Shown: positions 1-8,808 of the stretch, one piece after another
Layout of the letters: the number at the start of each line of letters is the position of its first letter
Position numbering within the stretch: the stretch's first letter is position 1
NCBI RefSeq assembly: GCF_014235765.1
Contig: NZ_JACMYH010000001.1
Coordinates: forward strand, 1,736,001-1,800,000
Length of the DNA: 64,000 bases
Direction: 5' to 3'
Source of the DNA: Pseudomonas baltica
GTDB taxonomy: Bacteria > Pseudomonadota > Gammaproteobacteria > Pseudomonadales > Pseudomonadaceae
The notes under the pieces: generated by a model
What the model was told of the DNA's origin: nothing
Databases searched by the model: none
Seen by the model: the letters and a program-made list of their open reading frames with translations, nothing else
Program-made: the position numbers and the translations under genes

Positions 1-475
1 CGTGCAAGGCCTTGCCCAGCAGACAGCACAACTGCACGGTCTGAGCGATGCCCGTCGCGATTTCGTCATGGGCAACGTCAAGGCACGGATCCGCATGGTC
101 GCGCAGTACACCATCGCCAATGCCAACAATGGGCTGGTGATCGGCACGGACCATGCCGCCGAGGCCGTCATGGGGTTCTTCACCAAGTTCGGTGATGGGG
201 CGTGCGACCTGGCGCCGCTCAGCGGGCTGGTGAAAAACCAGGTTCGTGCCATCGCCCGCCGGCTCGGGGCACCAGACAATCTGGTGATGAAAGTGCCAAC
301 GGCCGACCTCGAAGAACTGCGACCCGGCAAGCCGGACGAAGATGCCCATGGCGTGAGCTACCAGCAGATCGACGCGTTCCTCCACGGTAAGCCGGTGGGC
401 GACGAAGCCTATGGGATTATCGTGAAGGCGTACGACCAGACGCATCACAAACGTGTGCTGCCGTTTTCGCCTTGA
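1..475 (+). CDS. nadE: NH3-dependent NAD+ synthetase, C-terminal part (5' end outside window)
   Basis: The last 158 codons of NAD synthetase, which amidates deamido-NAD+ to NAD+ with ATP and ammonia in the final step of NAD biosynthesis in the cytoplasm. The visible part contains the [19 protein letters not shown] segment (about residues 48-66 of the fragment), a hallmark of the ATP/NaAD-binding region, followed by the conserved [10 protein letters not shown] and [13 protein letters not shown] stretches. The N-terminal P-loop (SGGxDS) lies before the window. No glutaminase domain can be judged from this piece, but the ending resembles the short ammonia-dependent bacterial form. It is complete at its 3' end (TGA) and lies 54 bases before the LysR gene. 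Confidence 0.93.
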   Translation, partial: VQGLAQQTAQLHGLSDARRDFVMGNVKARIRMVAQYTIANANNGLVIGTDHAAEAVMGFFTKFGDGACDLAPLSGLVKNQVRAIARRLGAPDNLVMKVPTADLEELRPGKPDEDAHGVSYQQIDAFLHGKPVGDEAYGIIVKAYDQTHHKRVLPFSP

Positions 476-529
476 TTTCCCTTCGATGTGCGGTTGATCA
501 TCTGAACAGGTCAGGGAGATCAACCCACA

Positions 530-1432
530 ATGAAATTGCATCAACTGCGCGCACTTGTCTGTATTCATGAAACCGGGAGCCTGCAAGACGCCTCGCACGT
601 GCTGCACCTGACGCAGTCGGCATTGAGCCGGGCGATGAAGGAACTGGAAAACGAATTGGGGGTTACCCTTCTGGTTCGTTCCAACAAAGGCATGAGCCTG
701 ACCGAGCATGGCCAGCGCATGCTGACCCACGCTCGCCAGGCGCTGGAAAGCGTGCGGCGAGCGCGTCAGGAAATCGAAGACATGAAGGGGCTGACCGTGA
801 GCGAGGTCACCCTGGGAGTGACGCCCGTCACCGCGCTGCTGCCGCCACTGCAACAGACCCTTCTGCGTTTCCAGCAGACCTACCCAAACGCCGCGCTGAA
901 GGTACTGGAGATGCGCCCTGCCCAGTTGCTGCAGCATCTGCGCGATGGCCTGCTGGACTTTGCCCTGACGTCGCAAGTGCCAAGCCATGCCGTAGGCCTG
1001 GACTGGCAGCCGCTGTGCCGCATTCCCGGCAGCGTGGCGGTGCGCAAGGATCATCCGCTGCGCCACGTGAGATCGCTGCGGTTACTGCAGCAAGCCCAGT
1101 GGATCAGCGTCGATCCTGTTGCAGACAGCCAATCCCAGTTCAATCAACTGTTCGCCGGCAGCGCGCTTGGCCGCCCGTCCAAGGTGTTCGAATGCACCGC
1201 AATGAATCTGGCGCTCAAGATGCTGATCGAGAGCGATGCCGTGATGGTGGTCAGTGAGAGTGCTCTCGGACCCTGCTGGGCGGGCATGACCGATATGGCC
1301 AACTACCTGCATACGCTTGGGTTGCAAGAGGCGGTTCCCGATTTTTCGGTCAATGTGGTGTGCGTGAACCAGGCCTACCTGACCCGGACCGCGAGCCTGT
1401 TGTTCGGTCAACTGCAGGCCAGCTTTGCGTAA
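530..1432 (+). CDS. LysR-family transcriptional regulator
   Basis: A 300-residue protein with the standard LysR layout: an N-terminal winged helix-turn-helix (about residues 1-60, starting MKLHQLRALVCIHETGS and including the LTQSALSRAMKELE recognition-helix region), a linker helix, and a type 2 periplasmic-binding-like effector domain to the C-terminus. The length is typical. It begins 54 bases after nadE, on the same strand as the following MFS transporter and amidohydrolase, which makes these its likely targets. A 15-bp LysR-type dyad lies between it and the transporter. The effector cannot be predicted. LysR regulators are usually divergent from their targets, so the co-directional arrangement weakens the link. 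Confidence 0.9.
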   Translation: MKLHQLRALVCIHETGSLQDASHVLHLTQSALSRAMKELENELGVTLLVRSNKGMSLTEHGQRMLTHARQALESVRRARQEIEDMKGLTVSEVTLGVTPVTALLPPLQQTLLRFQQTYPNAALKVLEMRPAQLLQHLRDGLLDFALTSQVPSHAVGLDWQPLCRIPGSVAVRKDHPLRHVRSLRLLQQAQWISVDPVADSQSQFNQLFAGSALGRPSKVFECTAMNLALKMLIESDAVMVVSESALGPCWAGMTDMANYLHTLGLQEAVPDFSVNVVCVNQAYLTRTASLLFGQLQASFA

Positions 1433-1815
1433 ACGGCCACTTGGACCAATACCCTGACGGCGACCCCTTCAAAACAGCGGATTCAGACATTTCGAGTTGA
1501 GCAATACTCAAGCCCTTGCACGGACCGTAATTTCAGACCCTCAACTTTGCCGAATCCCCAGGCTAGAGCCTACGGTCAGTGAATGAAACGGCTTCAGCTC
1601 AGCAGGCAACGGCTCCCACGGTTACCAACCTTCCCATTTTCCGCTACTCGTCTGGATGGTTTTGGGTCGCTCATTCCCCGCCAGCAGCGCCATCCGGTAT
1701 CAGTCAACGCCTCCATCGAAACCAAGCCATAAGCCCTTGATTAAATGTGATGTGCAGTGACTGAACCCATCCCCGACACTGGCCCGCACCACGATTCCGG
1801 GTACAGGCCTTACCT
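1433..1815. other. 383-base gap between the LysR gene and the MFS transporter gene
   Basis: No convincing coding sequence on either strand. Its only clear element is the dyad at 1497-1511, about 300 bases before the transporter start. The distance suggests either a long leader or a promoter well upstream of the start codon. Confidence 0.6.
1497..1511. promoter_or_regulatory. LysR-type dyad TTGAG-N5-CTCAA
   Basis: The sequence TTGAGCAATACTCAA is a perfect 5-5-5 inverted repeat that fits the T-N11-A pattern of LysR-family operators. It lies 64 bases after the LysR gene stop and upstream of the transporter gene. Binding by the neighbouring regulator is an inference from position and pattern only. 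Confidence 0.5.
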
Positions 1816-3117
1816 ATGAAAAGCACTCTTGCCAGCGATTCACCTCTTCCTGTCGCCGATGCACCGCCCGCACCGCAGCCCAACAAGATGCGTCGGGTCA
1901 TCATCGCTTCTTCCCTGGGCAACGGCCTGGAGATCTACGACTTCACCGTGTACAGCTTTTTCGCAGTCATCATCGGTCAGTTGTTCTTTCCCGGGTCCTC
2001 GCCCATGGCCTCGCTGCTCATGTCTCTGGCGACATTTGCCGTCGGCTTCGTCATGCGGCCCTTGGGTGCGTTGCTCATCGGTCGAGTCGCCGACCGCCGA
2101 GGGCGCAAGGCTGCACTGTCGCTGACCATTGCCCTGATGACGGTGGGTACCGGCATCATCGCCTTCACACCCACCTACGCCAGTATCGGCATCAGTGCCA
2201 GTGTCCTGCTGGTGATCGCCCGGCTGCTGCAGGGGCATTCAGTCGGTGGCGAAGTGGGTTGCGCGTCGGCGTTCATGATGGAGTCGGGCCGCACCGACAA
2301 CCGTTGCTTCGTGGTCAGCTGGCAGGGCGCCAGTCAAGGCGCTGCCGCATTGCTGGGTGCGGGCACGGGCTTGCTGCTGACCAGCAGTCTCAGCGAGGCA
2401 TCGTTGCTGGAGTGGGGATGGCGGGTGCCATTCGTGATCGGCCTGCTGATCGGCCCGGTCGGCTGGTTCATCCGCCAGCATCTGGATGAAACGCATACGG
2501 CCACCGCCACTGCACCCTCGCTGGGACAGTTGCTCAATACGCAAAGCCGCACCCTGGTGCTAGGCATCGCCTGGATGTCGGCGACCACCGTGACCATGTA
2601 CATGGTGGTCTATTACATGCCCACCTACCTGACCCAGACACTTGGCCGCCCGCAGAGCCTGGGGTTTGCCCTGGTCGGCCTGGCCAGCGCCCTGCTCGTC
2701 GTCATTACGCCCATCGCCGGCCGTTATGCGGACGGTTTCATTCGCCGCAAGCCGTTGCTCTATGGGGTTACCGGGCTGGCGCTGCTGACGGTCTACCCGG
2801 CATTCATGCTCTTGAGCCACGAGAACGTTCTGCTGTGCATCGTGGCCATTATCCTGCTGATTCTACCGATGGCGATCGGACTGGCGCCGAGCATGGCCAT
2901 GCTGCTCGAAGCATTCCCCCGGGAACAGCGGGTGACCGGCATGTCGATCATCTACAGCGTCAGTGTGACGCTGTTCGGTGGATTCTCACCGCTGCTGGTG
3001 ACATGGCTGATCAACGTCACCGGCAACCCATTGACCCCGGCGCTGTACCTGTTGGCCACCGTGGCGCTCAGTCTGTGTGCCCTGCGCCTGCTGCCAGAGC
3101 ATCCCGGCCGCGACTGA
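1816..3117 (+). CDS. MFS transporter, metabolite:H+ symporter (MHS) type
   Basis: A 433-residue inner-membrane protein with the 12-helix pattern of the MHS branch of the major facilitator superfamily (relatives: ShiA, ProP, KgtP, citrate symporters). Visible marks are SSLGNGLEIYDFTVYSFFAV at the first helix (about residues 31-50), the GRVADRRGRKAAL loop 2-3 signature (about 89-101) and the RLLQGHSVGGEVG motif of helix 4. The second residue of the usual VEWYDF motif region is changed to LEIYDF. It is followed 35 bases later by an M20D amidohydrolase on the same strand, so the two probably form an operon: uptake of an amide or N-acyl compound and then hydrolysis. The substrate is unknown. Confidence 0.88.
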   Translation: MKSTLASDSPLPVADAPPAPQPNKMRRVIIASSLGNGLEIYDFTVYSFFAVIIGQLFFPGSSPMASLLMSLATFAVGFVMRPLGALLIGRVADRRGRKAALSLTIALMTVGTGIIAFTPTYASIGISASVLLVIARLLQGHSVGGEVGCASAFMMESGRTDNRCFVVSWQGASQGAAALLGAGTGLLLTSSLSEASLLEWGWRVPFVIGLLIGPVGWFIRQHLDETHTATATAPSLGQLLNTQSRTLVLGIAWMSATTVTMYMVVYYMPTYLTQTLGRPQSLGFALVGLASALLVVITPIAGRYADGFIRRKPLLYGVTGLALLTVYPAFMLLSHENVLLCIVAIILLILPMAIGLAPSMAMLLEAFPREQRVTGMSIIYSVSVTLFGGFSPLLVTWLINVTGNPLTPALYLLATVALSLCALRLLPEHPGRD

Positions 3118-3152
3118 TCGTTCAATACACTGCAACACAGAGGAAGATGCCC

Positions 3153-4340
3153 ATGAGCGAGCCCATGGTTCACCCGCACCTGCTCAGCACTGCAACACGA
3201 TTTGCGACACTGCGCCAAGACATTCACCGCCACCCCGAACTGGGGATCGACACCTGTCGCACCGCGGCAATCGTGGCCGAACGGCTCGCTGCATGGGGTT
3301 ATGAAGTCCATGCCGACGTGGGCAAAGGCGTTGTGGGCGTACTCAGGCGCGGGCAATCCACACGTACGCTGGGCATCCGAGCGGACATGGATGCATTGCC
3401 CATCCTGGAGCGCAACGGGCTGCCCTGGGCAAGCGAGCGCCCAGGCTGCATGCATGCCTGTGGCCACGATGGGCATACTGCAACCTTGTTGGCGGCGGCG
3501 GAGCATCTGGCGGCAGACGCTCGATTCGACGGCACCTTGAATTTGATTTTCCAGCCGGACGAGGAAGGTTTGACGGGGGCGCGCTCGATGCTGCAAGCCG
3601 ACCTGTTCGCCAGGTTTCCCTGCGACGCGGTCTATGCCTTCCACAACATGCCCGGCTTGCCGGTCGGGGTGGCCGTGGTTCAGTCCGGCGCCTTCATGGC
3701 GTCTTCGGAAGAAGTGCAGATTACCCTGACAGGCCGAGGTGGCCATGGCGCCATGCCGGAACGCGCCATTGATCCTATACCAGCCCTGGCAGGCATCATC
3801 ACTGCGTTGCAAACGGTGGTTTCGCGCAACCTTTCGACCAGCGACGCTGCGGTGGTGAGTGTGGGCAAGGTCCGCGCCGGTACCGTCTACAACATCATTC
3901 CAGAGAGCGCCACCTTGATGCTCGGTGTGCGTACCGCAACGCCTGCCGTACGCGAAAAGGTGGAGCAACGGATCCGCGAAATCGTGCAGGGGCAGGCAGC
4001 CAGCTTCGGCGTCACCGCAGCCATTGAATACCGGTTGCTGGCACCCGTGCTGGTCAATGCGCCCGAAGAAACCGCACGTATGCATGCCGCAGCCTGCGCG
4101 GTGTTGGGTGCGGACAATGTGTTGGAGCAGATGCCGGTGCGCTTGATGGGCAGCGAGGACTTCGCCTGGATGCTGAACGAGCGTCCAGGCTGCTATTTCG
4201 TCCTGGGGAACGGCACCGGGTCGTTCAATGGCTGCTCGGTGCACAACGACCACTATGACTTCAACGACGCGGTCATTCCCTTGGGCGCCGCGTGCTGGGC
4301 GAGGCTGGTGGAAGACTATCTGCAACCACTGGGCGACTAG
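3153..4340 (+). CDS. M20D-family amidohydrolase (hippurate hydrolase/IAA-amino acid hydrolase type)
   Basis: A 395-residue cytoplasmic metallo-amidohydrolase. It shows the M20 landmarks: RADMDALPI (about residues 77-85), the metal-binding [10 protein letters not shown] (99-108), the FQPDEEG catalytic glutamate pair (about 135-141), the dimerisation-domain [10 protein letters not shown] segment, and a late MGSEDFAWM metal-ligand segment. Family members cleave N-acyl or aromatic amides of amino acids such as hippurate or indoleacetyl-amino acids. I chose the ATG at 3153 because AGGAAG ends 6 bases before it; an in-frame ATG at 3147 directly abuts the same ribosome site. It follows the MHS transporter and overlaps the convergent pdxJ by 4 bases. 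The actual substrate is not visible. Confidence 0.9.
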   Translation: MSEPMVHPHLLSTATRFATLRQDIHRHPELGIDTCRTAAIVAERLAAWGYEVHADVGKGVVGVLRRGQSTRTLGIRADMDALPILERNGLPWASERPGCMHACGHDGHTATLLAAAEHLAADARFDGTLNLIFQPDEEGLTGARSMLQADLFARFPCDAVYAFHNMPGLPVGVAVVQSGAFMASSEEVQITLTGRGGHGAMPERAIDPIPALAGIITALQTVVSRNLSTSDAAVVSVGKVRAGTVYNIIPESATLMLGVRTATPAVREKVEQRIREIVQGQAASFGVTAAIEYRLLAPVLVNAPEETARMHAAACAVLGADNVLEQMPVRLMGSEDFAWMLNERPGCYFVLGNGTGSFNGCSVHNDHYDFNDAVIPLGAACWARLVEDYLQPLGD

Positions 4341-5080
4341 CGCTTGCTTGCCGCCTGAATCAACGCCTTCATCTCGGCCACCGCGGCCTTGAAGCCCACG
4401 AACAACGCATGGGCCACCAGCGCGTGACCGATGTTCAGCTCGTTGACCCCGCGAATCGCGGCCACCGGCTCGACGTTGTGATAGTGCAGACCATGGCCGG
4501 CGTTGACGATCAGCCCGTGGCCCAGACCGAAACCCACGCCGTCGAGGATTCGTTGCAGCTCATCGGCGACATCGGTCGGGGTCTGGGCGTCGGCATAGCG
4601 GCCGGTGTGCAGTTCGATAGCCGGCGCACCCACCCGCTTCGAGGCTTCGATCTGGCGCTCGTCGGCATCGATGAACAGCGACACCTCGCACCCCAGCTTG
4701 CCCAGACGCTCGACGGCGGCCTTGATCTTGGCTTCCTGACCGGCGACGTCCAGGCCGCCCTCGGTGGTCAGTTCTTCGCGGGTTTCAGGCACCAGGCAGA
4801 CGTGAGCCGGGCGAATCTGCTCGGCAAAGGTCAGCATGGCCTCGGTAACGCCCATTTCGAAATTCATTCGGGTCTGCAACACGTCCTTGAGCAGCAGCAC
4901 GTCGCGCGGCTGGATGTGCCGACGGTCTTCACGCAGATGCACGGTGATGCCATCGGCTCCGGCTTCCTCGGCGTCGAGCGCGGCCTTGACCGGATCGGGG
5001 TAGCGCGTGCCACGGGCCTGGCGCAGCGTCGCCACGTGGTCGATATTGACGCCCAGCAGAATGCGGTTACAGGTATTCAC
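4337..5080 (-). CDS. pdxJ: pyridoxine 5'-phosphate synthase
   Basis: PdxJ condenses 3-amino-2-oxopropyl phosphate with 1-deoxyxylulose 5-phosphate to make pyridoxine 5'-phosphate, the last ring-forming step of vitamin B6 synthesis. The 247-residue TIM-barrel protein has the near-invariant start [20 protein letters not shown], the [14 protein letters not shown] active-site loop and the [12 protein letters not shown] phosphate-binding end. The start is the GTG at 5080, preceded by GGAGAG at a good distance; earlier in-frame codons lack a ribosome site and extend beyond the family's N-terminus. It is the last gene of the lepA-to-pdxJ minus-strand cluster, 41 bases after recO. Confidence 0.97.
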   Translation of the reverse strand: MNTCNRILLGVNIDHVATLRQARGTRYPDPVKAALDAEEAGADGITVHLREDRRHIQPRDVLLLKDVLQTRMNFEMGVTEAMLTFAEQIRPAHVCLVPETREELTTEGGLDVAGQEAKIKAAVERLGKLGCEVSLFIDADERQIEASKRVGAPAIELHTGRYADAQTPTDVADELQRILDGVGFGLGHGLIVNAGHGLHYHNVEPVAAIRGVNELNIGHALVAHALFVGFKAAVAEMKALIQAASKR

Positions 5081-5121
5081 GAGAACTCTCCGAAAAATCC
5101 AGGCCACAGCATACGTGTTGG

Positions 5122-5808
5122 TCAGGGCTTGCGAAACAGCTCGCGACTGACCAGCGGCCGACCGCCCAGGTGCACCGCCAGGGCCTGGCGCATGAGGCGC
5201 TTGGCCGCGGCCAGTGCACCTGGCGTTTCCCAGCTGGCCTGGGCCATGGCCAGCAACTCGGCGCCCTGGAACAACCCTGGCTGCAACAGCTCGACCCGTT
5301 CCAGGCCAGCATCCACCAGCAAGCGGTACAAGCCGTCGACCGCCACAGGCTCACCATTGACGTCAACGTCCAAGGCAAAGCCATAACCGAGCTGATCCAA
5401 CAGGCGCCACTCGAAGGAGCGCAGCAAAGGCTCCAGCGCCCGCCCTGCGCCAAGTGCCTGAAGGGTGGCGGCATAATGCTCGAACAGCTGGGGGTGGGGG
5501 TCTTCACTGGGCAACAGGCGGATGATCAGCTCGTTGAGGTACAGGCCGCTGAACAGCGCGTCGCCGAGCATCCACACCGCCACCCCGGCGGACTCCATAC
5601 GCGAAACGTTCTTGAGTTCGCCCTTGCCGCGAAACTCGACCTCGAGCGGTACGAAGGGACGCGCCAGGGTGCCCGCCTTGCCGCGCGCGTTACGCAACAC
5701 GGCGCGCAGGCGGCCCTGGGGGGTGAGGAAATCAACGAGGGCACTGGTTTCGCGATAGGCGCGCGAGTGCAGGACGTAGGCAGGTTGTGGCGTCGGGGCA
5801 TTGGACAT
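5122..5808 (-). CDS. recO: DNA repair protein RecO
   Basis: RecO anneals complementary single strands and, with RecR, loads RecA on SSB-coated DNA in the RecFOR recombinational repair pathway. The 228-residue protein has the N-terminal OB fold ([20 protein letters not shown] at about residues 10-29, then the [12 protein letters not shown] strand) and the helical C-terminal part with the [14 protein letters not shown] motif. The length fits the pseudomonad family. The zinc-binding cysteines seen in some RecO proteins are absent, as is common in gammaproteobacteria. It lies between era and pdxJ, but a REP-type hairpin separates it from era. Confidence 0.96.
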   Translation of the reverse strand: MSNAPTPQPAYVLHSRAYRETSALVDFLTPQGRLRAVLRNARGKAGTLARPFVPLEVEFRGKGELKNVSRMESAGVAVWMLGDALFSGLYLNELIIRLLPSEDPHPQLFEHYAATLQALGAGRALEPLLRSFEWRLLDQLGYGFALDVDVNGEPVAVDGLYRLLVDAGLERVELLQPGLFQGAELLAMAQASWETPGALAAAKRLMRQALAVHLGGRPLVSRELFRKP

Positions 5809-5821
5809 GACTTACGCAAAC

Positions 5822-5912
5822 CTGTAGCAGCGGCGCAAGCCGCGTCACGAACCCACGCGAACGAACAGAAGATCTGCTGCACCCTGTGACGCGACTTGCG
5901 CCGCTGCTACAG
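5822..5912. repeat. REP-type inverted repeat pair between era and recO
   Basis: Two 27-base arms, 5822-5848 and 5886-5912, are reverse complements with one mismatch (core TAGCAGCGGCGCAAG) and enclose 37 bases. Such paired arms are typical of P. putida-group REP/BIME elements. It could act as an mRNA-stabilising or attenuating structure between the two genes. Confidence 0.85.
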
Positions 5913-5933
5913 GGTGTCGTCCGCGATGTGAAA

Positions 5934-6836
5934 TTACTGGTCGTTGTAACCCAGCGAACGCAGCGCTCGCTCGTCGTCGGACCAGCCGCCCTTCACCTTC
6001 ACCCATAGATTGAGCATGACCTTGGAGTCGAACAGCACCTCCATGTCCTTGCGCGCTTCCATGCCGATGCGCTTGATACGCTCGCCCTTGTCACCAATGA
6101 TGATTTTCTTCTGACCATCACGCTCGACGAGGATCAAGGCATGGATGTGCAGCGTCTTGCCCTGCTGCTTGAATTCCTCGATCTCGACGGTGATCTGGTA
6201 CGGCAGCTCGGCGCCCAGCTGGCGCATGATCTTCTCGCGCACCAGTTCGGCAGCGAGAAACCGGCTGCTGCGGTCGGTGATCTGGTCTTCCGGGAAGAAA
6301 TGCTCGTTCTCCGGCAGATGCCCGGCAATCACTTTTTCCAGCGCTTCGAGGTTATGCCCGTGCTGCGCGGAAATCGGCACGATCTCGGCGTTCGGCAGCT
6401 GCTCCTGCAGCCAGGCCAGGTGCGGCATCAGCTCAGCCTTGTCCTCGATGCGGTCGGTCTTGTTGATCGCCAGGATCACCGGCCCCTGCACGTACTGCAC
6501 CCGCTCCAGAACCAGTTGGTCTTCGTCCGTCCACTTGGTGCGGTCGACCACGAAGATCACCACGTCGACGTCTTTCAACGCTGCCGAGGCGGTCTTGTTC
6601 ATGTAGCGGTTCAGGGCCTTTTCATTGCCCTTGTGCATGCCCGGGGTGTCGACATAGACGGCCTGGATCTCGCCCTCGGTCTTGATGCCCAGCATGTTGT
6701 GGCGGGTGGTCTGCGGCTTGCGCGACGTGATCGCCAGCTTCTGCCCCAGAATGTGGTTGAGCAACGTCGACTTGCCGACATTCGGACGGCCGACGATGGC
6801 TACATAGCCACAACGGGTAACGGGTGCATCAGTCAT
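5934..6836 (-). CDS. era: GTPase Era
   Basis: Era is an essential GTPase that binds the 3' end of 16S rRNA and helps mature the 30S ribosomal subunit at the inner face of the membrane. The 300-residue protein has G1 GRPNVGKST (about residues 16-24), the switch II DTPG, the G4 NKTD and the SAQHG G5 motif, followed by a C-terminal KH domain containing the [17 protein letters not shown]-binding loop. I start at the ATG at 6836 because GGAG lies 7 bases upstream; an ATG two codons earlier is too close to it. The start overlaps the end of rnc, which implies translational coupling. Confidence 0.97.
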   Translation of the reverse strand: MTDAPVTRCGYVAIVGRPNVGKSTLLNHILGQKLAITSRKPQTTRHNMLGIKTEGEIQAVYVDTPGMHKGNEKALNRYMNKTASAALKDVDVVIFVVDRTKWTDEDQLVLERVQYVQGPVILAINKTDRIEDKAELMPHLAWLQEQLPNAEIVPISAQHGHNLEALEKVIAGHLPENEHFFPEDQITDRSSRFLAAELVREKIMRQLGAELPYQITVEIEEFKQQGKTLHIHALILVERDGQKKIIIGDKGERIKRIGMEARKDMEVLFDSKVMLNLWVKVKGGWSDDERALRSLGYNDQ

Positions 6837-7518
6837 TGCCATTCTCCACGCCCAGGGCGATCAGGGCAGACGCGGCGGCCACCTGTTCGGCGATGCGACG
6901 GCTGACGCCCTGGCCCCGGCTTTTCTCATTCAGAAGGACGACTTCACACTCGACGAAGAACTGTCGGCAGTGCGGGTCGCCCTGGATATCCACCACTTCA
7001 TAGCGCGGCAGTTCAGCACCGCGCGACTGCAGGAACTCCTGCAGGCGGGTCTTGGGATCTTTGTTGGTGTCGACCAGCGTCAGTCCTTCGAACTGCCCTT
7101 CCAGCCAGGCCAGCACGCGATCACGCGCTGCATCCATACCGGTGTCCAGGTAGATGGCCCCGATCAGTGCTTCGAGGGCATCGGCCAGGATCGATTCGCG
7201 GCGAAAGCCACCACTCTTCAATTCGCCCGAGCCCAGGCGCAGGTAATCGCCCAGATCGAAGCCGCGGGCCAGTATGGCCAGGGTTTCACCCTTGACCAGA
7301 CGCGCCCGCAGGCGTGAAAGCTGGCCTTCGCGGGCTTGCGGAAAACGCTCGAAAAGCGCTTCGCCAGCGACGAAATTGAGGATAGCATCGCCGAGAAACT
7401 CGAGGCGCTCGTTGTTGCGCCCGGCGAAGCTGCGATGGGTCAGTGCCAGCACCATCAGGTCCTGGTCCTTGAAAGTGTAGCCCAGCTGGCGTTCGAGGCG
7501 GCCCAGGGAAGCAGTCAC
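6829..7518 (-). CDS. rnc: ribonuclease III
   Basis: RNase III cuts double-stranded RNA and processes the 30S rRNA precursor and various mRNAs. The 229-residue protein has the signature NERLEFLGD (residues 36-44, with catalytic E40 and D44), the second acidic pair in [15 protein letters not shown] (D113, E116) and a C-terminal double-stranded-RNA-binding domain (about 155-225). Length and motifs are canonical. It overlaps era at its 3' end and the DUF4845 gene at its 5' end by a few bases, so the three are almost certainly one transcript. Confidence 0.98.
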   Translation of the reverse strand: MTASLGRLERQLGYTFKDQDLMVLALTHRSFAGRNNERLEFLGDAILNFVAGEALFERFPQAREGQLSRLRARLVKGETLAILARGFDLGDYLRLGSGELKSGGFRRESILADALEALIGAIYLDTGMDAARDRVLAWLEGQFEGLTLVDTNKDPKTRLQEFLQSRGAELPRYEVVDIQGDPHCRQFFVECEVVLLNEKSRGQGVSRRIAEQVAAASALIALGVENGND

Positions 7519-7892
7519 GGCTTGACCACGCTGAACTCACGATCGAACTTGACCACCACATCCAGATTCTGGATCAGTGGCTCACGCTTTTCGTACTTGA
7601 GGTGGGCCTTGAACGTGTTACCCGCCTCGGTGATGCTTAAAACCTTGTTCAAATCCAGATCCTGAATATTGTTGACCTGCATGGCCCGGCTGACGTGGCC
7701 ATAGAATTCACCCACCGTATCGACCCGGGTGGACTTGTCGGCACCCGCCGACTCGATGGCCTGGGTCAGCGTCCGGTAGTCCATGTAGTGCGGCACCAGC
7801 TTGAAAGCCGTACTGGCCACGAACGCGATCACCGCCAGGGTGAGCAACCAGCCAACGATGGACATGCCTTGCTGGGACTTCACTGCGTTCAT
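7515..7892 (-). CDS. DUF4845 membrane protein of the lepB-rnc operon
   Basis: A 125-residue protein with one N-terminal membrane segment ([19 protein letters not shown], about residues 10-28) preceded by a short basic leader that resembles a type IV pilin-like N-terminus ([11 protein letters not shown]), then a periplasmic domain. It matches the DUF4845 family, usually found between lepB and rnc in gammaproteobacteria. No biochemical role is established that I can name. The ATG at 7892 is preceded by AGAGGTG six bases upstream, better than an ATG seven codons earlier. It overlaps rnc by 4 bases. Confidence 0.85.
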   Translation of the reverse strand: MNAVKSQQGMSIVGWLLTLAVIAFVASTAFKLVPHYMDYRTLTQAIESAGADKSTRVDTVGEFYGHVSRAMQVNNIQDLDLNKVLSITEAGNTFKAHLKYEKREPLIQNLDVVVKFDREFSVVKP

Positions 7893-7944
7893 GCTGGACA
7901 CCTCTGAAAACATTCGGCGCCGTCCGTGGACGGCGCCGGCGGCG

Positions 7945-8799
7945 CTACTTGATCAGCCCGACTCGCGAGAAGTTGGGCAAGTGGCTGAGCTTGGGCTCGG
8001 GCCAGCTCATCCAGATGGCAAAGGCCTTGCCGACGATATTCTGGTCGGGGACCATGCCCAGCAGTTCCTTGGGAATCGACGGATCGTCCCAGTAGCGGCT
8101 GTCGTTCGAGTTGTCGCGGTTGTCGCCCATCATGAAGTAGTGCCCGGCAGGCACCGTCCACTGGCTGTCGGGCGGCGCGCGATAGCGCGACATTTCCTGG
8201 CGGATGACGTGCTCGACTTCGCCCAGCTTTTCCTTGTACAACTCGGCGCTGCCCAGGCTGCCCGGCTCGCTGCCAACCAGTTGCCGCGCGATCAATTCGC
8301 CGTTGACGTACAGCTGCTTGTCCGAGGTGTAGCGAATCTGGTCGCCCGGCAAGCCGATCACGCGCTTGATGTAGTTGACGTTGGGGTCGCTGGGGTAGCG
8401 GAACACCATGACGTCGCCGCGCTTGGGATCGTTGACCTCGATGATCTTCTTGTCCACCACCGGCAGGCGAATGCCGTAGGAGAACTTGTTCACGAGGATG
8501 AAATCACCCACTTCCAGGGTCGGGATCATCGAGCCCGAAGGAATCTGGAATGGCTCGACCAGAAACGAGCGCAGCACCAGCACGATGAACAGCACCGGGA
8601 AGAACGACTTGCCGTACTCGACCAGCAGCGGTTCCTTGTCCAGGCGCTCGACCACCGCCGGCTCGGGCTGGCTGACGCTGCCCTCGTAGGTGGCGATCGC
8701 AGCCCGTCGTCGTGGCGCCAGGACGACCAGATCAAGCAAGGCCAGCAGACCACAAACGGCTACGGCGATGACCAGCAACAGCGGGAAATTTAGTGACAT
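7945..8799 (-). CDS. lepB: signal peptidase I
   Basis: Leader peptidase I removes Sec and Tat signal peptides on the periplasmic side of the inner membrane. The 284-residue protein has two N-terminal membrane segments (about residues 4-28 and 66-82), the catalytic serine in PSGSM (S90), the general-base lysine in YIKRVIGLPGD (K145), and the GDNRDNSNDSRYW box D/E near the C-terminus. All key residues of the Ser-Lys dyad are present. It follows lepA by 9 bases and precedes the DUF4845 gene, the usual order. Confidence 0.98.
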   Translation of the reverse strand: MSLNFPLLLVIAVAVCGLLALLDLVVLAPRRRAAIATYEGSVSQPEPAVVERLDKEPLLVEYGKSFFPVLFIVLVLRSFLVEPFQIPSGSMIPTLEVGDFILVNKFSYGIRLPVVDKKIIEVNDPKRGDVMVFRYPSDPNVNYIKRVIGLPGDQIRYTSDKQLYVNGELIARQLVGSEPGSLGSAELYKEKLGEVEHVIRQEMSRYRAPPDSQWTVPAGHYFMMGDNRDNSNDSRYWDDPSIPKELLGMVPDQNIVGKAFAIWMSWPEPKLSHLPNFSRVGLIK

Positions 8800-8808
8800 A
8801 GGACTCGA

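Noticed and set aside
2952..4325. A 457-codon minus-strand open frame opposite the M20D amidohydrolase gene
   Set aside because: The amidohydrolase on the plus strand has clear family motifs, while the opposite frame has a His/Gln/Arg-rich composition typical of antisense shadows in GC-rich DNA.
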